Below are positions 22,081 through 34,303 of a stretch of DNA of 64,000 nucleotides, in pieces. Origin of the DNA: Akebia trifoliata (Eukaryota > Streptophyta > Magnoliopsida > Ranunculales > Lardizabalaceae); the NCBI GenBank assembly GCA_017979445.1, contig CM030706.1:14990967-15054966 (forward strand). The letters are read 5' to 3'. The notes under the pieces are model-generated. The model saw only the letters and a program-made list of their open reading frames with translations, had not been told where the DNA came from and did no database searches. Every line of letters begins with the position of its first letter. Position 1 is the first letter of the stretch. Both the position numbers and the translations under genes were made by a program.

Positions 22081-24353
22081 CTGATATCCCTATTCAAATT
22101 CGAGTCGATTGACCAAATTCAGTCGGTTCTAATAGTGTACCCCCACCATGCCAAGATAAGCATATCTATCCCAAGGTAGTACCAGAACTAAAGAATAGAG
22201 AGATTATTGAAGCAACAAGTTGTCCTGCATATGACAGACTTGAATCAGAATATGAAAAGATAATAAAAGCAAACAAGTTCAAGTCATCCATCAAAGATAA
22301 CTGAAGTGGCATAAACTCTAGAATGGTGTCACTCCATTCAGAATGATGTCATCTTCTTAAGTCTTCTTAGTTTTTTTTAACTTCAGTTGCATCAGTCTTT
22401 GAGTTAGTTATCTTTAATTTTGGGCTTTAGTCAAGTTTGTCAGTCTATGCTTTTTTTTTATTCTAATAAATAAAAAAGCTTTTGATTATCATGTGTGCAA
22501 TAATGATATGAATATAAAATCTAACATGAGAAATGACTTAAAGCTCACTAATCAAATTTGATAAATATTGGAATTAAAGAGTATACTCAAGAAGTGCAAA
22601 TTGGTGATACGTTATTCTCAGGAGAACATGAGAGAATAATAAACTTACTTGAGAAATTCAAAAATGTTCCTACATGAACTCATGAGGATAGATTATACAA
22701 AAATAGATCAGGGCATAAAGTCGAGGGTGAACTTCAAAATCAAAAATTGTCGGTTAAGAATCATGTAGTTAAAACCATCGACAAAGGTGCTAATACCTAT
22801 AAATGGATCTACCATGTTTTTCACTCAAGAGAGGAGAGTTCTCATTCATAAAAAAATAAAAGATTTTCTCAAGTTCTAGATAAGTTGAATAGTCGAATAC
22901 AGAAAATTCGATCATACTCGATTTCACAAAAGAAAACTGAAGAATATTCATTCTCAAAAGAAGATCGTACTCGACAGGGCAATCAAGACATCGAGTTCTT
23001 AGAATCTTGACCCAGTCAAGCAGCATTCACCAAAGGTGGCCTTTTTTGGTTGAACAATTTTCCTATCTTACCAAAAAAAAAGATAACTTTCTTTAGCCCC
23101 TCGCAGCCTCTAAAAAAATCAAATAGCCTGTTTCTTTCTAAACCACACCAACCAACCTCGGGAGGGAAGTCTAAGCATGAACTACGTCTTGACCTGACCC
23201 TAAAAGAAAAAGAAATATTTGGGGTACATAGGCAACTTGAGAAGTTACTTCAGGCCCAGTCACGTAAAAAATGTATTCTCTTAAGAAAAATGCTCCAAAA
23301 AGAAAGTCCCCTATTGAAAGGTTCAAAAGAAGAGAATGCCAAACTAGGGGCATTAGGAAAAAAAAGAGTCAAAAGAATTTATAGAAAAGAATGATAAAAA
23401 AATAGAATATTAGACTAGGGGCATTTTGGAAAGTCGAGTCTTTTACCCTTTCTTTCTAAACCATGTCCTAAGCCCACCTATTAAGTCTTCCTGAATGCTA
23501 ATTGACTCGGTTAAGGTATAAGGAACAAAGAAACTGTTGAGTTGAATATTCAAGATCATCGAGAAAGAAAAGAAGCTTTCTAAGTCAAAAACTTGAAAAG
23601 GCAACTTAGGCAAAAGTTAGGGTATAACCATAAAAAAGAAAGCCTGTTAGGTTGAAAACCTGAAAAGGCGACCTAGGCAAAAATCATGGCATCTTTAGAA
23701 AAAGAAAAAGAAAAACCTACTAGGTTGAAAATCTGGAAAGACAATCTAAGCAAAAATTAGGGTATCATCAAATAGAAGGAAAAGTCCCATCAAGAAGGAA
23801 GCTTGTCAGAAACTAGGAAATACAGAACCATTCAAGCCACAACATTCGTTTTTCAGCTAAGAGCTACATCCGACGAAGACAATGTTGAAGTCGAAAAAAT
23901 CAGAACTCATCTTGACCATTGTAAGATCTTCAATAGTATGTTTACTTGTTCAAGTGTTCGCTAATTACTTTGCCATGATTACCTTATTGTTCAACTTTGC
24001 CATGATTACTTTCGTTGCATAAGTACATTTTAATTTTGAATCATTATTATCAGTGAGAGAAGATCTCTAGGACCTGGCACATTTTTACTCAGTAAGCATC
24101 ACACCATTGCAAACACGTGAACTTTTGCATTGGTCAATGAGAATTTTTAAAAATTCAAGGATCTGACACTGCTAGTAAGACCTCGTGCTCAAGGACCTGA
24201 CAACTTTTAGTTCGAGGAGAGTTTTACCCTCAAGGATCTAAATGCCCCGATGAATTGCTAAATCAGACTGTAAAATGAACTGTCATTAGCTTTGGCAATC
24301 AGATATCGCACTATCTACCAAATAGATTTGCTATCTAGTTTGCTTCAACCCTC
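22081..24353 (+). other. E1 region from gag end to 3' LTR, no pol
   Basis: It aligns with E2 59400-62800 in order. It keeps the C-terminal gag tail (ATSCPAYDRLE near 22215) and a pre-RT relic (QIGDTLFSGEHERIINLLEK near 22600), but no RT, RNase H or integrase motif. Three repeats of a GAAAACCTGAAAAGGCGACC motif occur at 23580-23780. A segment corresponding to E2 61350-62395 is absent. Confidence 0.75.
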
Positions 24354-24370
24354 AGCCAAAGAGGGAAATC
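24354..24370 (+). other. Polypurine tract of E1
   Basis: AGCCAAAGAGGGAAATC directly precedes the TGTAGACACC start of the LTR. E2 has the same tract at 62792-62808. Confidence 0.75.
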
Positions 24371-25932
24371 TGTAGACACCCTATTTTTGCATTCGCCTGA
24401 TTAATCAACTCGTCAACCCGATTGCGACGGTTCCCAATAATGGATGATTATTTCAATGCTATATTTTGTTGCTAGATATGTTTTAGAAATTCAGATGAGG
24501 TATCTCAAATTAACAAAACTATAAAAATCGCGCTACGCTAGGAAAATATAACTCCAAAAACATAGAAATCATCATCTTGCAGACAAAAAAAAATACTAAA
24601 AAAAATAACCAAATCACCAAATTACCCCAAATCTCAAAACATCCCTAGAGCCTATATTACGCTTAGAAAAACCCTTTTAAACACATAAAATAATAAATTG
24701 AAATCAAATAAATCATTTTGCCAATTTTCACAAAATTTGATAAAATTACGAAAATGCCCCTTATAAAGTTCATGACCATTTCGCACAAAAAATTTCATAA
24801 ATGATACAAACCAATATTCCTATTGAATTCTTTATAAAAATTTGATTCCAAAACATCCTGGAATATCGAAAAACAACTTAAAACGCAAAAAGTCCTCTCC
24901 GAGGGTAAAACGATAATTTTATAATTTTAATAATTAAAAATTTTAAAATTTATAATTAAAATATTAATTAATGTAAAGTGAAATTCTAACTAAAATTAAA
25001 GTCAATCAAGTAAAATTTAAGTTAAAACCCTAAATTCTAGTCAATCAAGTCAATCAAGTAAGACTTAAGTCAAAATCCTTAAATTAAGTCAATCAAGTAA
25101 GACTTAAGTTAAAACCCTAAATTCTAGTCAATCAAGTGAGACTTAAGTCAAAATCTTAAAAGAATTCTAATTAAACTCTAAAACTATCTAAAATAATTCT
25201 AATTAAAATCTAAAACTATCTAAAAGAAACATAATTAAACTCTAAAACTATCTAAAAGAATTCTAATTAAACTCTAAAACTACCTAAAAAAACTATAATC
25301 TAACTCTAACTCTATCTAAAAAGCTCTTAAAAATCTATAAATAGGGGTCTCTGCAACCTATTTTCGTATCCAAGAGAAAACTCTAGAAAAAGTAGGTCAA
25401 GGAGCCTCCTCAACCCCCCAAAATCCTAATTTTGTAGCTCTAACTCCTTACCTAACATCCATACCCCAACTTTAGCTCAAAAAATACCTAAAAACCCTTC
25501 AAAAATACTCAAAAATTCATAAATAAATTAGAAAAATTCAGATTTAAGAAGGAGGTACTTCGTCTTGAAGATTTGAAGTGAATCCGGTGACAGAATGAAG
25601 CGAGGAGTGCTGCACAAAGAGCTGTTCTATCAGATCTGAGCGAATAAAACTGTTGTATTCGTAAAGGTAATTTTTTTATTATTATTTAGGTCTTTTAGCA
25701 ATGTAGTTTTATTTGGGAAAATTAGATACCGACATTTGTCGGGCGGGGTTGGTGCCTAACACCTTCCAACCTTGTAACATGATCCCCGGACCCGTATTTT
25801 TTTCGTAGATTAGTGTTATTTGCCTTTTAGAGTCAAAGTTTGATTCCTAGACCGTAATAACTAGGTGACGACTCCAAAACCTTCAAAACTCAAAAGTGGA
25901 TCCGCACACCCCATGGATCAAGGGCGCTTTCA
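24371..25932 (+). repeat. 3' LTR of E1
   Basis: It begins TGTAGACACC and ends GGGCGCTTTCA, and matches 48980-50457, 52786-54515 and 62809-64000. Its U3 carries two small tandem arrays (AGTCAATCAAGTAAGACTTA-type at 25000-25150; CTAATTAAACTCTAAAACTA-type at 25160-25320), then a TATA box. Sequence after 25932 is Tat integrase, so E1 is inserted in element F; GAGAG at 25933-25937 would be a TSD copy whose partner is off-window. Confidence 0.9.
25336..25343 (+). promoter_or_regulatory. TATA box in E1 LTR
   Basis: TATAAATA lies immediately after the U3 tandem arrays. It is conserved in the other E-type LTRs at 50140-50147 and 53915-53922, and altered to TATAACTA near the window end. Confidence 0.65.
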
Positions 25933-25937
25933 GAGAG

Positions 25938-27083
25938 GTATACAATTCTAGATGGGACTTTGTATAGAAAATCTATGGGGGGGCCACTCCTGCATTGCCT
26001 TATGGCAAAGGAAGTGAAGGAAGCTCTGAGAGAGATCCATGAAGGTGATTACGGAAACCATTCGGGGGGGGAGAATGTTTACGCATAAGGTGTTCTCTTA
26101 GGGGTATTTCTGGCCCTACTTGTAGAAAAATGTATCATCGTATGTCAAGCGTTGTGATTTTTGCTAGAGGCATGAAAAAATAATCTGGCAACCAACAGTG
26201 CAACTTCATTATCTTATTAGCTCGTGGCCTTTCGTCTAGTGGGGGATTGACTTGGTAGGCCCATTGCCAGAGCCCCAGGCAATCTTACTTTCTTGCTGGT
26301 AGTGACGAATTACTTCATAAAGTGAGTAGAAGTACTTCCTTTTGCCAGAATTCGACAGTAGGAAGTCCAGAAGTTCCTCTGGGAAAACATTATTGCAGAT
26401 TTGGCTTGCCACACACCATAGTTTTCGACAACGGAAGGTAGTTCACTGGGGAGAAAATGAGAGGGTTTTGTAGTGAATATGGGATAAAACAAATATTTTC
26501 TACACCCCAGTACCCCAAAGGAAATGGGTAGGTCGAAGTTACGAATAAGGTGCACCTCTACATTTTGAAGAAAATGTTAGGGGAAGCTAAGGACAGGTGG
26601 ACGTCAGTATTGCATGGAGTCTAGTGAGCTTACATGACCACTATTAGGACGTTCACGGGAATATTCCTATTTACCATGGCTTATGGAATAGAAGCAGTAA
26701 TCCTGATAGAGAATAACTTCCTCACAGTAAAAATCAAGATAATACAATCTCAGAAAAATAGCTAACAGCTGCTTGCAGAATTGTATCTGTTGGAAGAAAA
26801 GCTAGACACAACATTAGTCAGACTGGAGCATTACTACAAGAAGTTATAAAACTATTTCAATAAGAAAGTTTTTCCTCGATAGTTTTAGGAAGGCGATTTA
26901 CTGCTGAGACGAGTATTTCAAAATATGGAAAAGTCGAATAGAAGTAAGTTAGGAGCAAATTGCGAAGGGGCCTACAAAGTGGCGCAAGTGAGCCAAAAGG
27001 AGATATATTACTTAGTTACCATGACTGGTCAGGAGTTACCTAGACCATGGAATGTAAATAATTTAAAGTGATATTTTCAATAG
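25938..27083 (+). pseudogene. Tat element F integrase and pol C-terminus
   Basis: A decayed integrase. It opens with LYRKSMGGPLLHCL and HEGDYGNHSGG (zinc finger), passes a LVGPLPEP-like region, then HTIVFDNGR (second catalytic Asp, about 26420) and FCSEYGIKQIFSTPQYPKGN followed by VEVTN (catalytic Glu, about 26530). It ends TGQELPRPWNVNNLK near 27060 with a stop at 27081-27083. Many stops and frame changes show an old copy. The left part of F was displaced by E1 and lies outside the window. Confidence 0.88.
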
Positions 27084-27129
27084 ATGTTCCGCTGTGTTTG
27101 TCTCTTAGTAGTGTTTCCAGGGTTAAGCT

Positions 27130-27545
27130 GAAGAAGTGGATCCAGTCAGGATCTGGGCCTACGTGGGTCTTCCCTGTCTTTATTGGTAGGGTAAGAATGC
27201 TAGTCGGGGCCCAACTCTAACACGAGTAACAATAGCCATGTAGATCAAACTGGGATCTGGACCTACGTGGCTCTTCTCTACCCTTAGTGGCAGAGAAAGA
27301 AGTTGGTCGGGGTCCTACTTTGTCATGAGTTCTAAGCATGTTTCAGTGGAATCCAACCAGAATTTGAGCCTACGTGGTACTCTTGTGCCTCCACTAGCAA
27401 AGTGAGATTCCTGGTCGAGGCTTAGCTCTGGTATGAGTAACAATAGTCGTGTGAATCCAGTTGGGGTCTGGACCTATGTGGGGTCTGTTCTACTTTTCTG
27501 GGTAGAACAGAAACTGGTCAGGTCTTACTCTACTACAAGCTTACT
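27130..27545 (+). repeat. Element F 3' tandem array 1, about 105 bp x 4
   Basis: Four diverged units begin near 27136, 27240, 27348 and 27451, each with a GGATCTGGACCTACGTGG-like core and GAGTAACAATAG near the end. They lie between pol and 3' LTR, where Tat/Ogre elements often carry tandem repeats. Confidence 0.8.
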
Positions 27546-27582
27546 AGCTGAAAAGTTAGCCGGATGATTATAGTTTAAAATG

Positions 27583-28240
27583 AACAAGGTTAGAGCCTTC
27601 TTCAGGGATAGTGACTGGATAGTCGTCTACACAGTTAATTCAGCGTGAATTGTGCTACAGTTAAGAATCTGAGCAGAGTCAGAGCCTTCTTCAATGACAG
27701 TAACTCAGATAGCCATTTGTGCAGTTAGTTCACTGCAAATTGTGCTACAATTAAGAGTTTGAGCAGAGTTAGAGCCTTCTTCAAGGACAGTGACTCAGAT
27801 AGCCGTCAACGCAGGTAGTTCAGTGCAAATTGTGTTACAGTTAAGAATCTAAGTAGAATCAGAGCCTTATTGAAAGACAGTGACTCAGATAGCAGTCAAC
27901 GCAGGTAGTTCAGTGTAAATTGTGCTACAGTTAAGAGTCTGACAAGGGTCGAAGCCTTCTTCAAGGACAGTGACTCAGATAGCCGTTTGCGTAGTTAGTT
28001 CAGTACAAATTGTGTTACAATTAAGAATCTAAGCAGAGTTAGAGCCTTCTTCAAGGATAGTGACTCAGATAGCCGTCAGTGAAAGTAGTTCAATGTAAAT
28101 TATGCTCCAATTAAGATTATGAGCAGAGTCAGAGCCTTCTTCGAAGATAATGACTCAGATAACCGTGTTCATTGAGGAATATGTTATAGCCAAGAATGTA
28201 CGCAGAGTCAGACCCTTTTTTAAGGACAGTGGCTTGAAAC
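27583..28240 (+). repeat. Element F 3' tandem array 2, 90-bp period
   Basis: AGAGCCTTCTTCAAGGACAG recurs at 27681, 27771, 27861, 27951, 28041 and 28131, exactly 90 bp apart, with flanking partial units (27592, 28207). Each unit also has GTGACTCAGATAGCCGT and AATTGTGCTACAGTTAAGA. Stops occur in every frame, so it is not coding. Confidence 0.92.
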
Positions 28241-28619
28241 CATTTCCATTATTAGTATAAAAAAGTTCCACAAAAAATACAACTTACTTTAGGTAGAACC
28301 TGGGGAAAAGTAAAGTAGTAGTAAGTGAGAGAAGGTATGCTCGGGCAACGTACAATAAGCAGTACAGTTGCATTGTGCAAGTATGTTAGAACAAATAATA
28401 GTGTGCTAGTATGTTGGAATAGTTGACGATTTGTAGTTAAAAAGAACATGTTTAAGCTGCTAGCCGAACAGAAGTAATTTGACACAAAAAAATCATAAAA
28501 ATTGCAAAAATAGCAGCAAGTATGAAAATTTTTCATTAATAGTCAAAGAAAGAGTACAGAGAAAAAATCCCAAATACAGGATAGGTACAAAGAGCACAAA
28601 GTACAGCAATAGAAAGTAA
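28241..28619. other. Spacer between array and antisense ORF of F
   Basis: About 380 bp without a supported gene, RNA or repeat. It lies downstream of the antisense ORF's apparent end. Confidence 0.5.
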
Positions 28620-30401
28620 GTATTCACTCAAGAGAAGGCTGAGAAATGGAAGTAGGAGGATCAGCATCAGAAGGAGCAACAGGGTCTGCTGTAATAGTAG
28701 CATGAGAGGGATCGGTGGCCCCATCTTGGTCCACATCAATAACATGAGTAGATGTTTGGATAGGGGGAAGATCGATTGGCTGGGCTGAGGAACCTATTTT
28801 TGGAGAGAGGTTGAATTGTAAGGTACCATCAGTCTCCATAAGATCCCCAGGGGCTCAGGTGAAGATAGTAATGGGATTTCCTTCTTCGTCTAGTTGAGAG
28901 GGGGGAACGCGCCCAAAGCGCCCAGTCCAGGGAGCATCCCAGATAGGAGATACTACGGGAGCATCATTCAGGTCTACCTCATCATCCCTATCTTCCTCAT
29001 CCTTATATTGGAACTGAGCAGCCTCGAAATCTTCATGATAAGCCTTCGCAGAAGATTCCTCCACCAGTCGAGAGTCCTAGTAGCTTCCTTGTCTTAGCTT
29101 CATCCTCTTTGGCCTGAGCAACCCTAATTGAATCAACACTTGTTCTCAGGGAGGTCAGCTCTAGTTCTTGCTATCGAACTCGACTCTTGAGCTCCGCTAG
29201 TTCTGCATCTCTCCATTGCACTCTCTTCTTGTAGCGGCCAGCTTTAGTTACAGAATACCCTGGAGATCTATCAGCCTGTTATTGGAAGCCTCCAGATCGA
29301 GGTTGGCCTTGGAGAATTATGTCTGATTAGCCTCCATTTCCTCTCTAGCCTCCTAGGAAAATTGGCTAGAGGAGGCCAACTCAACCTGGAGCATAGTTAT
29401 TTTCTCGTCCTGCTCTCTATCCACGATAGTTGCCCAGTTTTTTGCCTCACGCCACTTCAGAAAGGTCACGGTTGCATACACGTGAGCTTACAAAGACAAG
29501 AAGTAGTACGTTAGAGCATAGGAATTAGAAAGTAGTTCAACAGGACAGTAAGAGTAGAAATTACCAAGTGAAGGTGGTGAACGAAGTGACTGAAGCCCAG
29601 GTCAGTATTAGCCTGGTCAGCAACGTCCCAGTCTATACGAGAAATGGACTGGAAGAGTAGGGAAGAAGCAGTTACAGGGTCTTTAATCCCGCAGCCTTTA
29701 TTGTGGACGTGGCAAGGGGATGAAAAATGTTGCCCTCATTCCCATTTTGAAGATAAGCCCCACGACCCATCCAAGCAAAAATAGCCTCTTCCAGAAAGGT
29801 CTTGCATAGTAGAGGGCCTTCATCCTTGGACTTGTCAAAAGGAGAAGGGCTTTTCAGAGTCTGCTTGACTAGCCGATGCCTTTTCCGTGGTCGAAGAGGA
29901 AGAACAAGGATATCCTCATTGCTGGTGGCAAAACTCTACCCAACCTCCACCTGAGTTTCCTCGAAAATACCTTTAAAAATAGCAACAACACTAGTAGTAG
30001 CCCCGACAATAGTAATAGTAGAGGCAGAAGCAGAGACGGGAGCAAGACCAGTAGGCTCCCCAGATGGCACAGCCTCCCCAGAAAGGCTGGTACCGCAGGA
30101 AGATTAGCTTCTCTTCTTCCTCCGCACCTTGTTTGGAACAAGTAACGTAGCAGCCCTGGTCGTAGAGGAAAGAGGAAACTCCGAGAGGTCAATGTTAATG
30201 TTGTCGGAGGGCCTGTACAGAACCTCAGAAGTAGAATCGCCCTACTCAAAATGGGTCAAACGACCCGAACCCCGTACTCTAGAGGGAGGAACCAAATGAC
30301 TGGGATCCCTTCATTATGGAACTGACGAAAGAAGATCACAACCCTCCACGATACAACCAACTCGACTAGGTAAAGCTACTCGTGTAGGTGGCTGAAGGAC
30401 G
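28620..30401 (-). pseudogene. Antisense additional ORF of element F, C-terminal part
   Basis: Minus-strand frames opposite to F pol form a decayed protein: a Ser/Pro-rich part, then HFVHHLHL, TFLKWREAKNWATIVDREQD, a coiled-coil stretch (VELASSSQF; ELTSLRTSVDSIRVAQAKED), and an acidic tail (DEEDRDDEVDLNDAP; WDAPWTGRFGRVPPSQL). A possible 78-bp intron (GT at 29564, AG at 29487 on this strand) separates two parts, but the phase does not close, so decay or a misplaced site is likely. Additional antisense ORFs between pol and 3' LTR have been described in Tat elements; the domain family is not certain to me. A solo LTR interrupts it at 30402. Confidence 0.6.
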
Positions 30402-32447
30402 TGTAGACATGAAATGTTCACAATGAACCTCAATACTACATTGTTTGGAGTCGCCACCATTCTTTTTTAGAAATGGGTGTGAATGGGCACTCGAATCGAT
30501 TTTTGAAAACTATTTTTTTCCATGGCATTGTAGTGACTCTCATTTGTTAGAAAAGGCAAGGTCTACCTAAGATCTAGGTAAGGAGGTCCGGTTAGAGGAT
30601 GGGGAAGGTGTTAGGCACCCCATCCTCTCCACCAAAGGTGGTTACCTTGCTTGGCCATTTTATTTTGTAAAAACTCAAGAAAATAAATACTAAATGTATG
30701 AGAATGCATGATAAGGGTGGTGTGTGCATTGGAGTGAAATGTCCCCTTTTTAAAAGGGTCTTGATTTCAAAGTGACATTAAGGGCATTCTATGGAAGAGA
30801 ATGACTTATGTAGTCACATTGTATTTATGAATATGAATGTAGGTTTGAGCTTTTAGAGCGACTCCATGATGGAGTTCTCTTGAGGCCACAACCTTGATGC
30901 ATGTATGCATGGCTAGAAACTTAGTGTTTCACCCCATCAAGAGGGTGACACATTTCTTCATCATTGCCATGCATAGGTGGGTGTGTGCATTGTGTACAAT
31001 ATGATGCATGAAACTAAGGTTAAAATGGCTTCAACCCCCATCCTTTCGATCGAACCTTAGTCCAATCTACCGGGGATGGGAGAGGGTATTTATCACATCC
31101 TATAGGATTTCTAAAAAGAAAATAAAATAAGGGTTAGAAGAAGAATATGCAAGCTTTGAAATAAAATCTACATATTAAACCCCACCTTGTCCCTTGATGA
31201 ACTTGAACCTTGAAAAGAAAACTTGAGAGTTGAGTGAGATGGTTGAAGGTTGGGTTGAAGTTTAGAAGATGAGAGAATGAGTATGAATTTTTGTAGAGTT
31301 TTAGGTTGAGAGATGGGGGCTTGAGAGCATGAATTGCTCATAGAAAGGGTATTTATAGAGTTTTTAGAGAACTTTTGGGGATAAAGTGGTCCAACCCTAA
31401 AAATAAAGAAAATGGACATGAGATTTAGGATGTTTCTTTTTGGATTTTCCATTTGTATGAGGGTAAAGATGACATTTATGAAGAAACCCTAAAAGCATTC
31501 TTTGATCCTTGATTTTTTGGTAAATAGAGATGAGAGAGCAAAAATACTTTTGGGAGGATGAATGGGGGAGTGACATGTGTAAAGGTGGAGTGGTAGGTAA
31601 AAAGTAGATCTTAATTTATTTGTAAATAACTCATAAAGGAAGGGTGGAAGTGTAGTTTTGAAATGGACCAATGGGAAAATAAAAGCACATTTGGGAGGGT
31701 AAATAGGAGGATGACATGTGTAAAGGTGAAGTGGTAGGTGAAAAGTAGACTTTGGTTCATTTGTAAATAACAAATAAAGCAATGGTGGAAGTATATTTTG
31801 AAATGGACCAATGGGAGAACTCCATGTATGTACTTGAAAATTCCCACCTTTTGAGGGCATAATGGGAAGTTTCCTCACCTTTATGGATTATTACCAAAGA
31901 CCAAATAACCTTTTTGGTTTGACTAAGCTTTTTGAGAAGGGTATTCTTGAGTTTTCACAAAGGGAAAGTTGACCCTCCAATTAGATGATGCATTGGGTAT
32001 TGGGGCTTATGAGGTATCAACATGTGTCATCTTATGAAGGGGTGAGAGAGTGGACTTGGAGTGGGCTTGGTGTTGGGCTTGGGTTTGGGTTAGGATATGG
32101 ACTTGGGTTATGGGTTTAGAATGGTCTTGGGTTTTGGGCTTAGGTTGGCTAGGTAATGGATTTGGGTCATTGGGTTTAGGACTTAGAGAATGGGTTTGAA
32201 TTTAGGTTAAAATATGGACTTTGTTTTGGGCATAGATTTGGTTAGATCGGTCAATGGAAATGAATACGAATTTGGAGTGGGTTAGGGACAAGGTTGAGTA
32301 TGCAAACTATATGACATGATGCATGTATGCATGAAAATGATGCAAAATAGCAATGTGGGTCCGTCGAAAATCTTGAGTTCTAGATCGGAATCAATTCGAG
32401 AAAATTTGGATCTTCCTAACGGGTTCATGCAAATTGGGGTGTCTACA
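30402..32447 (-). mobile_element. Solo LTR, A-like Tat family, TSD GGACG
   Basis: A 2,046-bp LTR bounded by TGTAGACA and TGTCTACA, a perfect terminal inverted octamer. The 5-bp duplication GGACG lies on both sides (30397-30401 and 32448-32452), so the boundaries are firm. Its right end (CAAATTGGGGTGTCTACA) matches element A LTRs, so it lies in the same minus orientation. A sense-strand TATA box is at 31350-31357. No internal region remains, so LTR-LTR recombination removed it. It interrupts the antisense ORF of element F. Confidence 0.93.
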
Positions 32448-33049
32448 GGACGTCACCTAGAAGATCATCCACCACCACTCTCTCAGCAGTCCTGGTTCGA
32501 AGGTCCACTACCCCTTGCCTCTGATCTTCAGATGCACTGCGTTGTATCTTCATAGCCTCCACAGCCACCAAAGCAGAGAAGTCTGTGGAAGTAACGAAAG
32601 AGTTGTTAAGAGAAGCAAGAAGTAAATGGGTAAAGTTCAAGGAAAAATATAAGCCACTAGTCCCAAGACAGCATTACCTTGGAAGACATGGGGGACTCTG
32701 AATCACTCGAAGGGAGTGCCAAGGGAAAATTCCCAATCTCCAAAAATATAGAGGGGGTATTTGTGCCACCCTTTATCAGAACTTGGGAGAGGAGGGGTTA
32801 AAGCCACTACGACACTCTTGGAGGATAGTGAAAAGAATCCGGTCGATTGGGAATCACCTTCAGGTTGTACTGGGAGAGGAAGTCGTTGGGATGATGCCCA
32901 TCTTCTCCACAGCCTCCACTAGATGGTAGAAGTTCCCAGACATTTGGCAGGGGATCGTTTTATCTTACTCAGTACCTCTTTAAGGAAAGTAGAGAAAAAA
33001 AAACTAAGACCAGCCTTGATTTAACTGGCATAGACAAAAATCTCCCCCG
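32448..33049 (-). pseudogene. Antisense ORF of element F, middle part
   Basis: It continues the minus-strand coding remnant between the solo LTR and element C. Recognisable pieces are NFYHLVEAVEKMGI near 32910-32950 and SLNNSFVTSTDFSALVAVEA near 32560-32620. Nothing catalytic is visible. Stops and frame changes are frequent. Element C inserted at 33050, separating it from the N-terminal piece at 44492. Confidence 0.55.
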
Positions 33050-33054
33050 AACGA

Positions 33055-34288
33055 TGATGCGTATGATTTATGCTAGCAAGTGCACTAATCATTTCAAGTA
33101 ATAAGATATCGTTCCCACGAGATTAAGTTACTAAGTACCAAAAATAATCACCTAAATTACTATTTGATGAATCGAAAATTTTAGAATTGCAAATTGAAAT
33201 AACAATGAAACAAGAAAGAATGGATTCTTATGAATTAAAAACCTAGGGCTTTCGACTTCACTACAGATACTCCTACGTAATTGATTATTCAAAGTAATAC
33301 CTGTTTTGCCTTATTTGGAGGTTTAATTCCCTAAACCAACTAGTGTTTTCTCTTGAAATACACTAGATTACTCCTTAAAATATTAACTCAGTACATCTCT
33401 ATGTGAATTTAAATACCAAAGAGTCATAAAATCTGTGGAATTATTGTAAATTGAATTACTAACCTCTTAGAACATGCTAAAGTACCTCTACCGTTCATTC
33501 ATTCTAACGTGATCTATTTTATTGATCTAACCTAGATTCTAATTCTCATTATAAACCTAGATCAATAAATCAATCAAAACTTTGGCCTTCAGATTTGATA
33601 GCATTAAACTCAAAATAGACACACAAATAAGTAATTGCAAAACAAGGAATTAAATTTGAATAAAACAACTACGAAATTGTATTTGAGTTACATCTCAACC
33701 CTAGAAACGAAATTTAGTTCATAACGAAATACGAAACAAACATCTTGAAGTTAAACATAGAAGAAAGGAAGAATAAACCAGTAGAATTCGAGATTGCCGT
33801 AGCAATCACTTGATCTCTTCTACCCCTTCTTCTCTAGCCTCCAAGATATCTCTAAACCCTAAAAAATCAACTACTTATAGCCTCCATACGTTCTGAATAC
33901 AATTAGGGTTCAATCCCCTTTAAATCGGATCTAAACGATATAATAACAACACGAGACGAAGTGCAGAAAACGGGATCGCGCCGCGCGCCGCGACAGGAAT
34001 GTACCCACCGCTGCGGCGGCTAGCTTCTGTCTTGGGGCCTTTGTTGATTTAAATATGAGCGCCGCAGCGGACATGTATCCACTGCTGCGGCGGCCTCTGC
34101 CTCTTGTACTCCATTCTCCGAAACTTCATCTTTTCTTCCGATTTCACCCCGAATTGCTTCCTTTTCGTATTCTTGGCTATTTATTACCTAAAACAATAAA
34201 AAGAATGATTACTAAATAAAATCACTCTCAAATTAGCAAAATGTCAAGTAATATTACATAGAATAAGTCGTTACAAACTGACTTATCA
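33055..34288 (-). repeat. 3' LTR of Athila element C
   Basis: A 1,234-bp LTR, TGATGCGTATG to GACTTATCA, almost identical to 43269-44486: by eye under about twenty substitutions, mostly transitions, plus a roughly 16-bp indel near 33270. The TSD AACGA is at 33050-33054 and 44487-44491. It holds a GC-rich dyad pair at 33975-34095 in otherwise A/T-rich DNA, and TATAAGT on the sense strand at 33873-33879. Confidence 0.95.
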
Positions 34289-34303
34289 AATTCCCCCAAA
34301 CTT
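34289..34303 (-). other. Polypurine tract of element C
   Basis: Sense strand AAGTTTGGGGGAATT directly before the LTR start TGATAAGTCAG. It is a classic Athila plus-strand primer site. Confidence 0.8.

Noticed and set aside
23050..23394. Lysine-rich 114-codon frame in E1
   Set aside because: The equivalent stretch in E2 (60400-60780) does not keep the frame, so it is untranslated region.
29869..30249. Leucine-rich 126-codon frame suggesting membrane helices
   Set aside because: It overlaps the Ser/Pro-rich part of the antisense ORF of F in another frame; the hydrophobicity is a frame artefact.
31489..31878. Minus-strand frames in the solo LTR
   Set aside because: They fall wholly within LTR sequence, which is non-coding in related copies, and come from imperfect duplication at 31560-31800.
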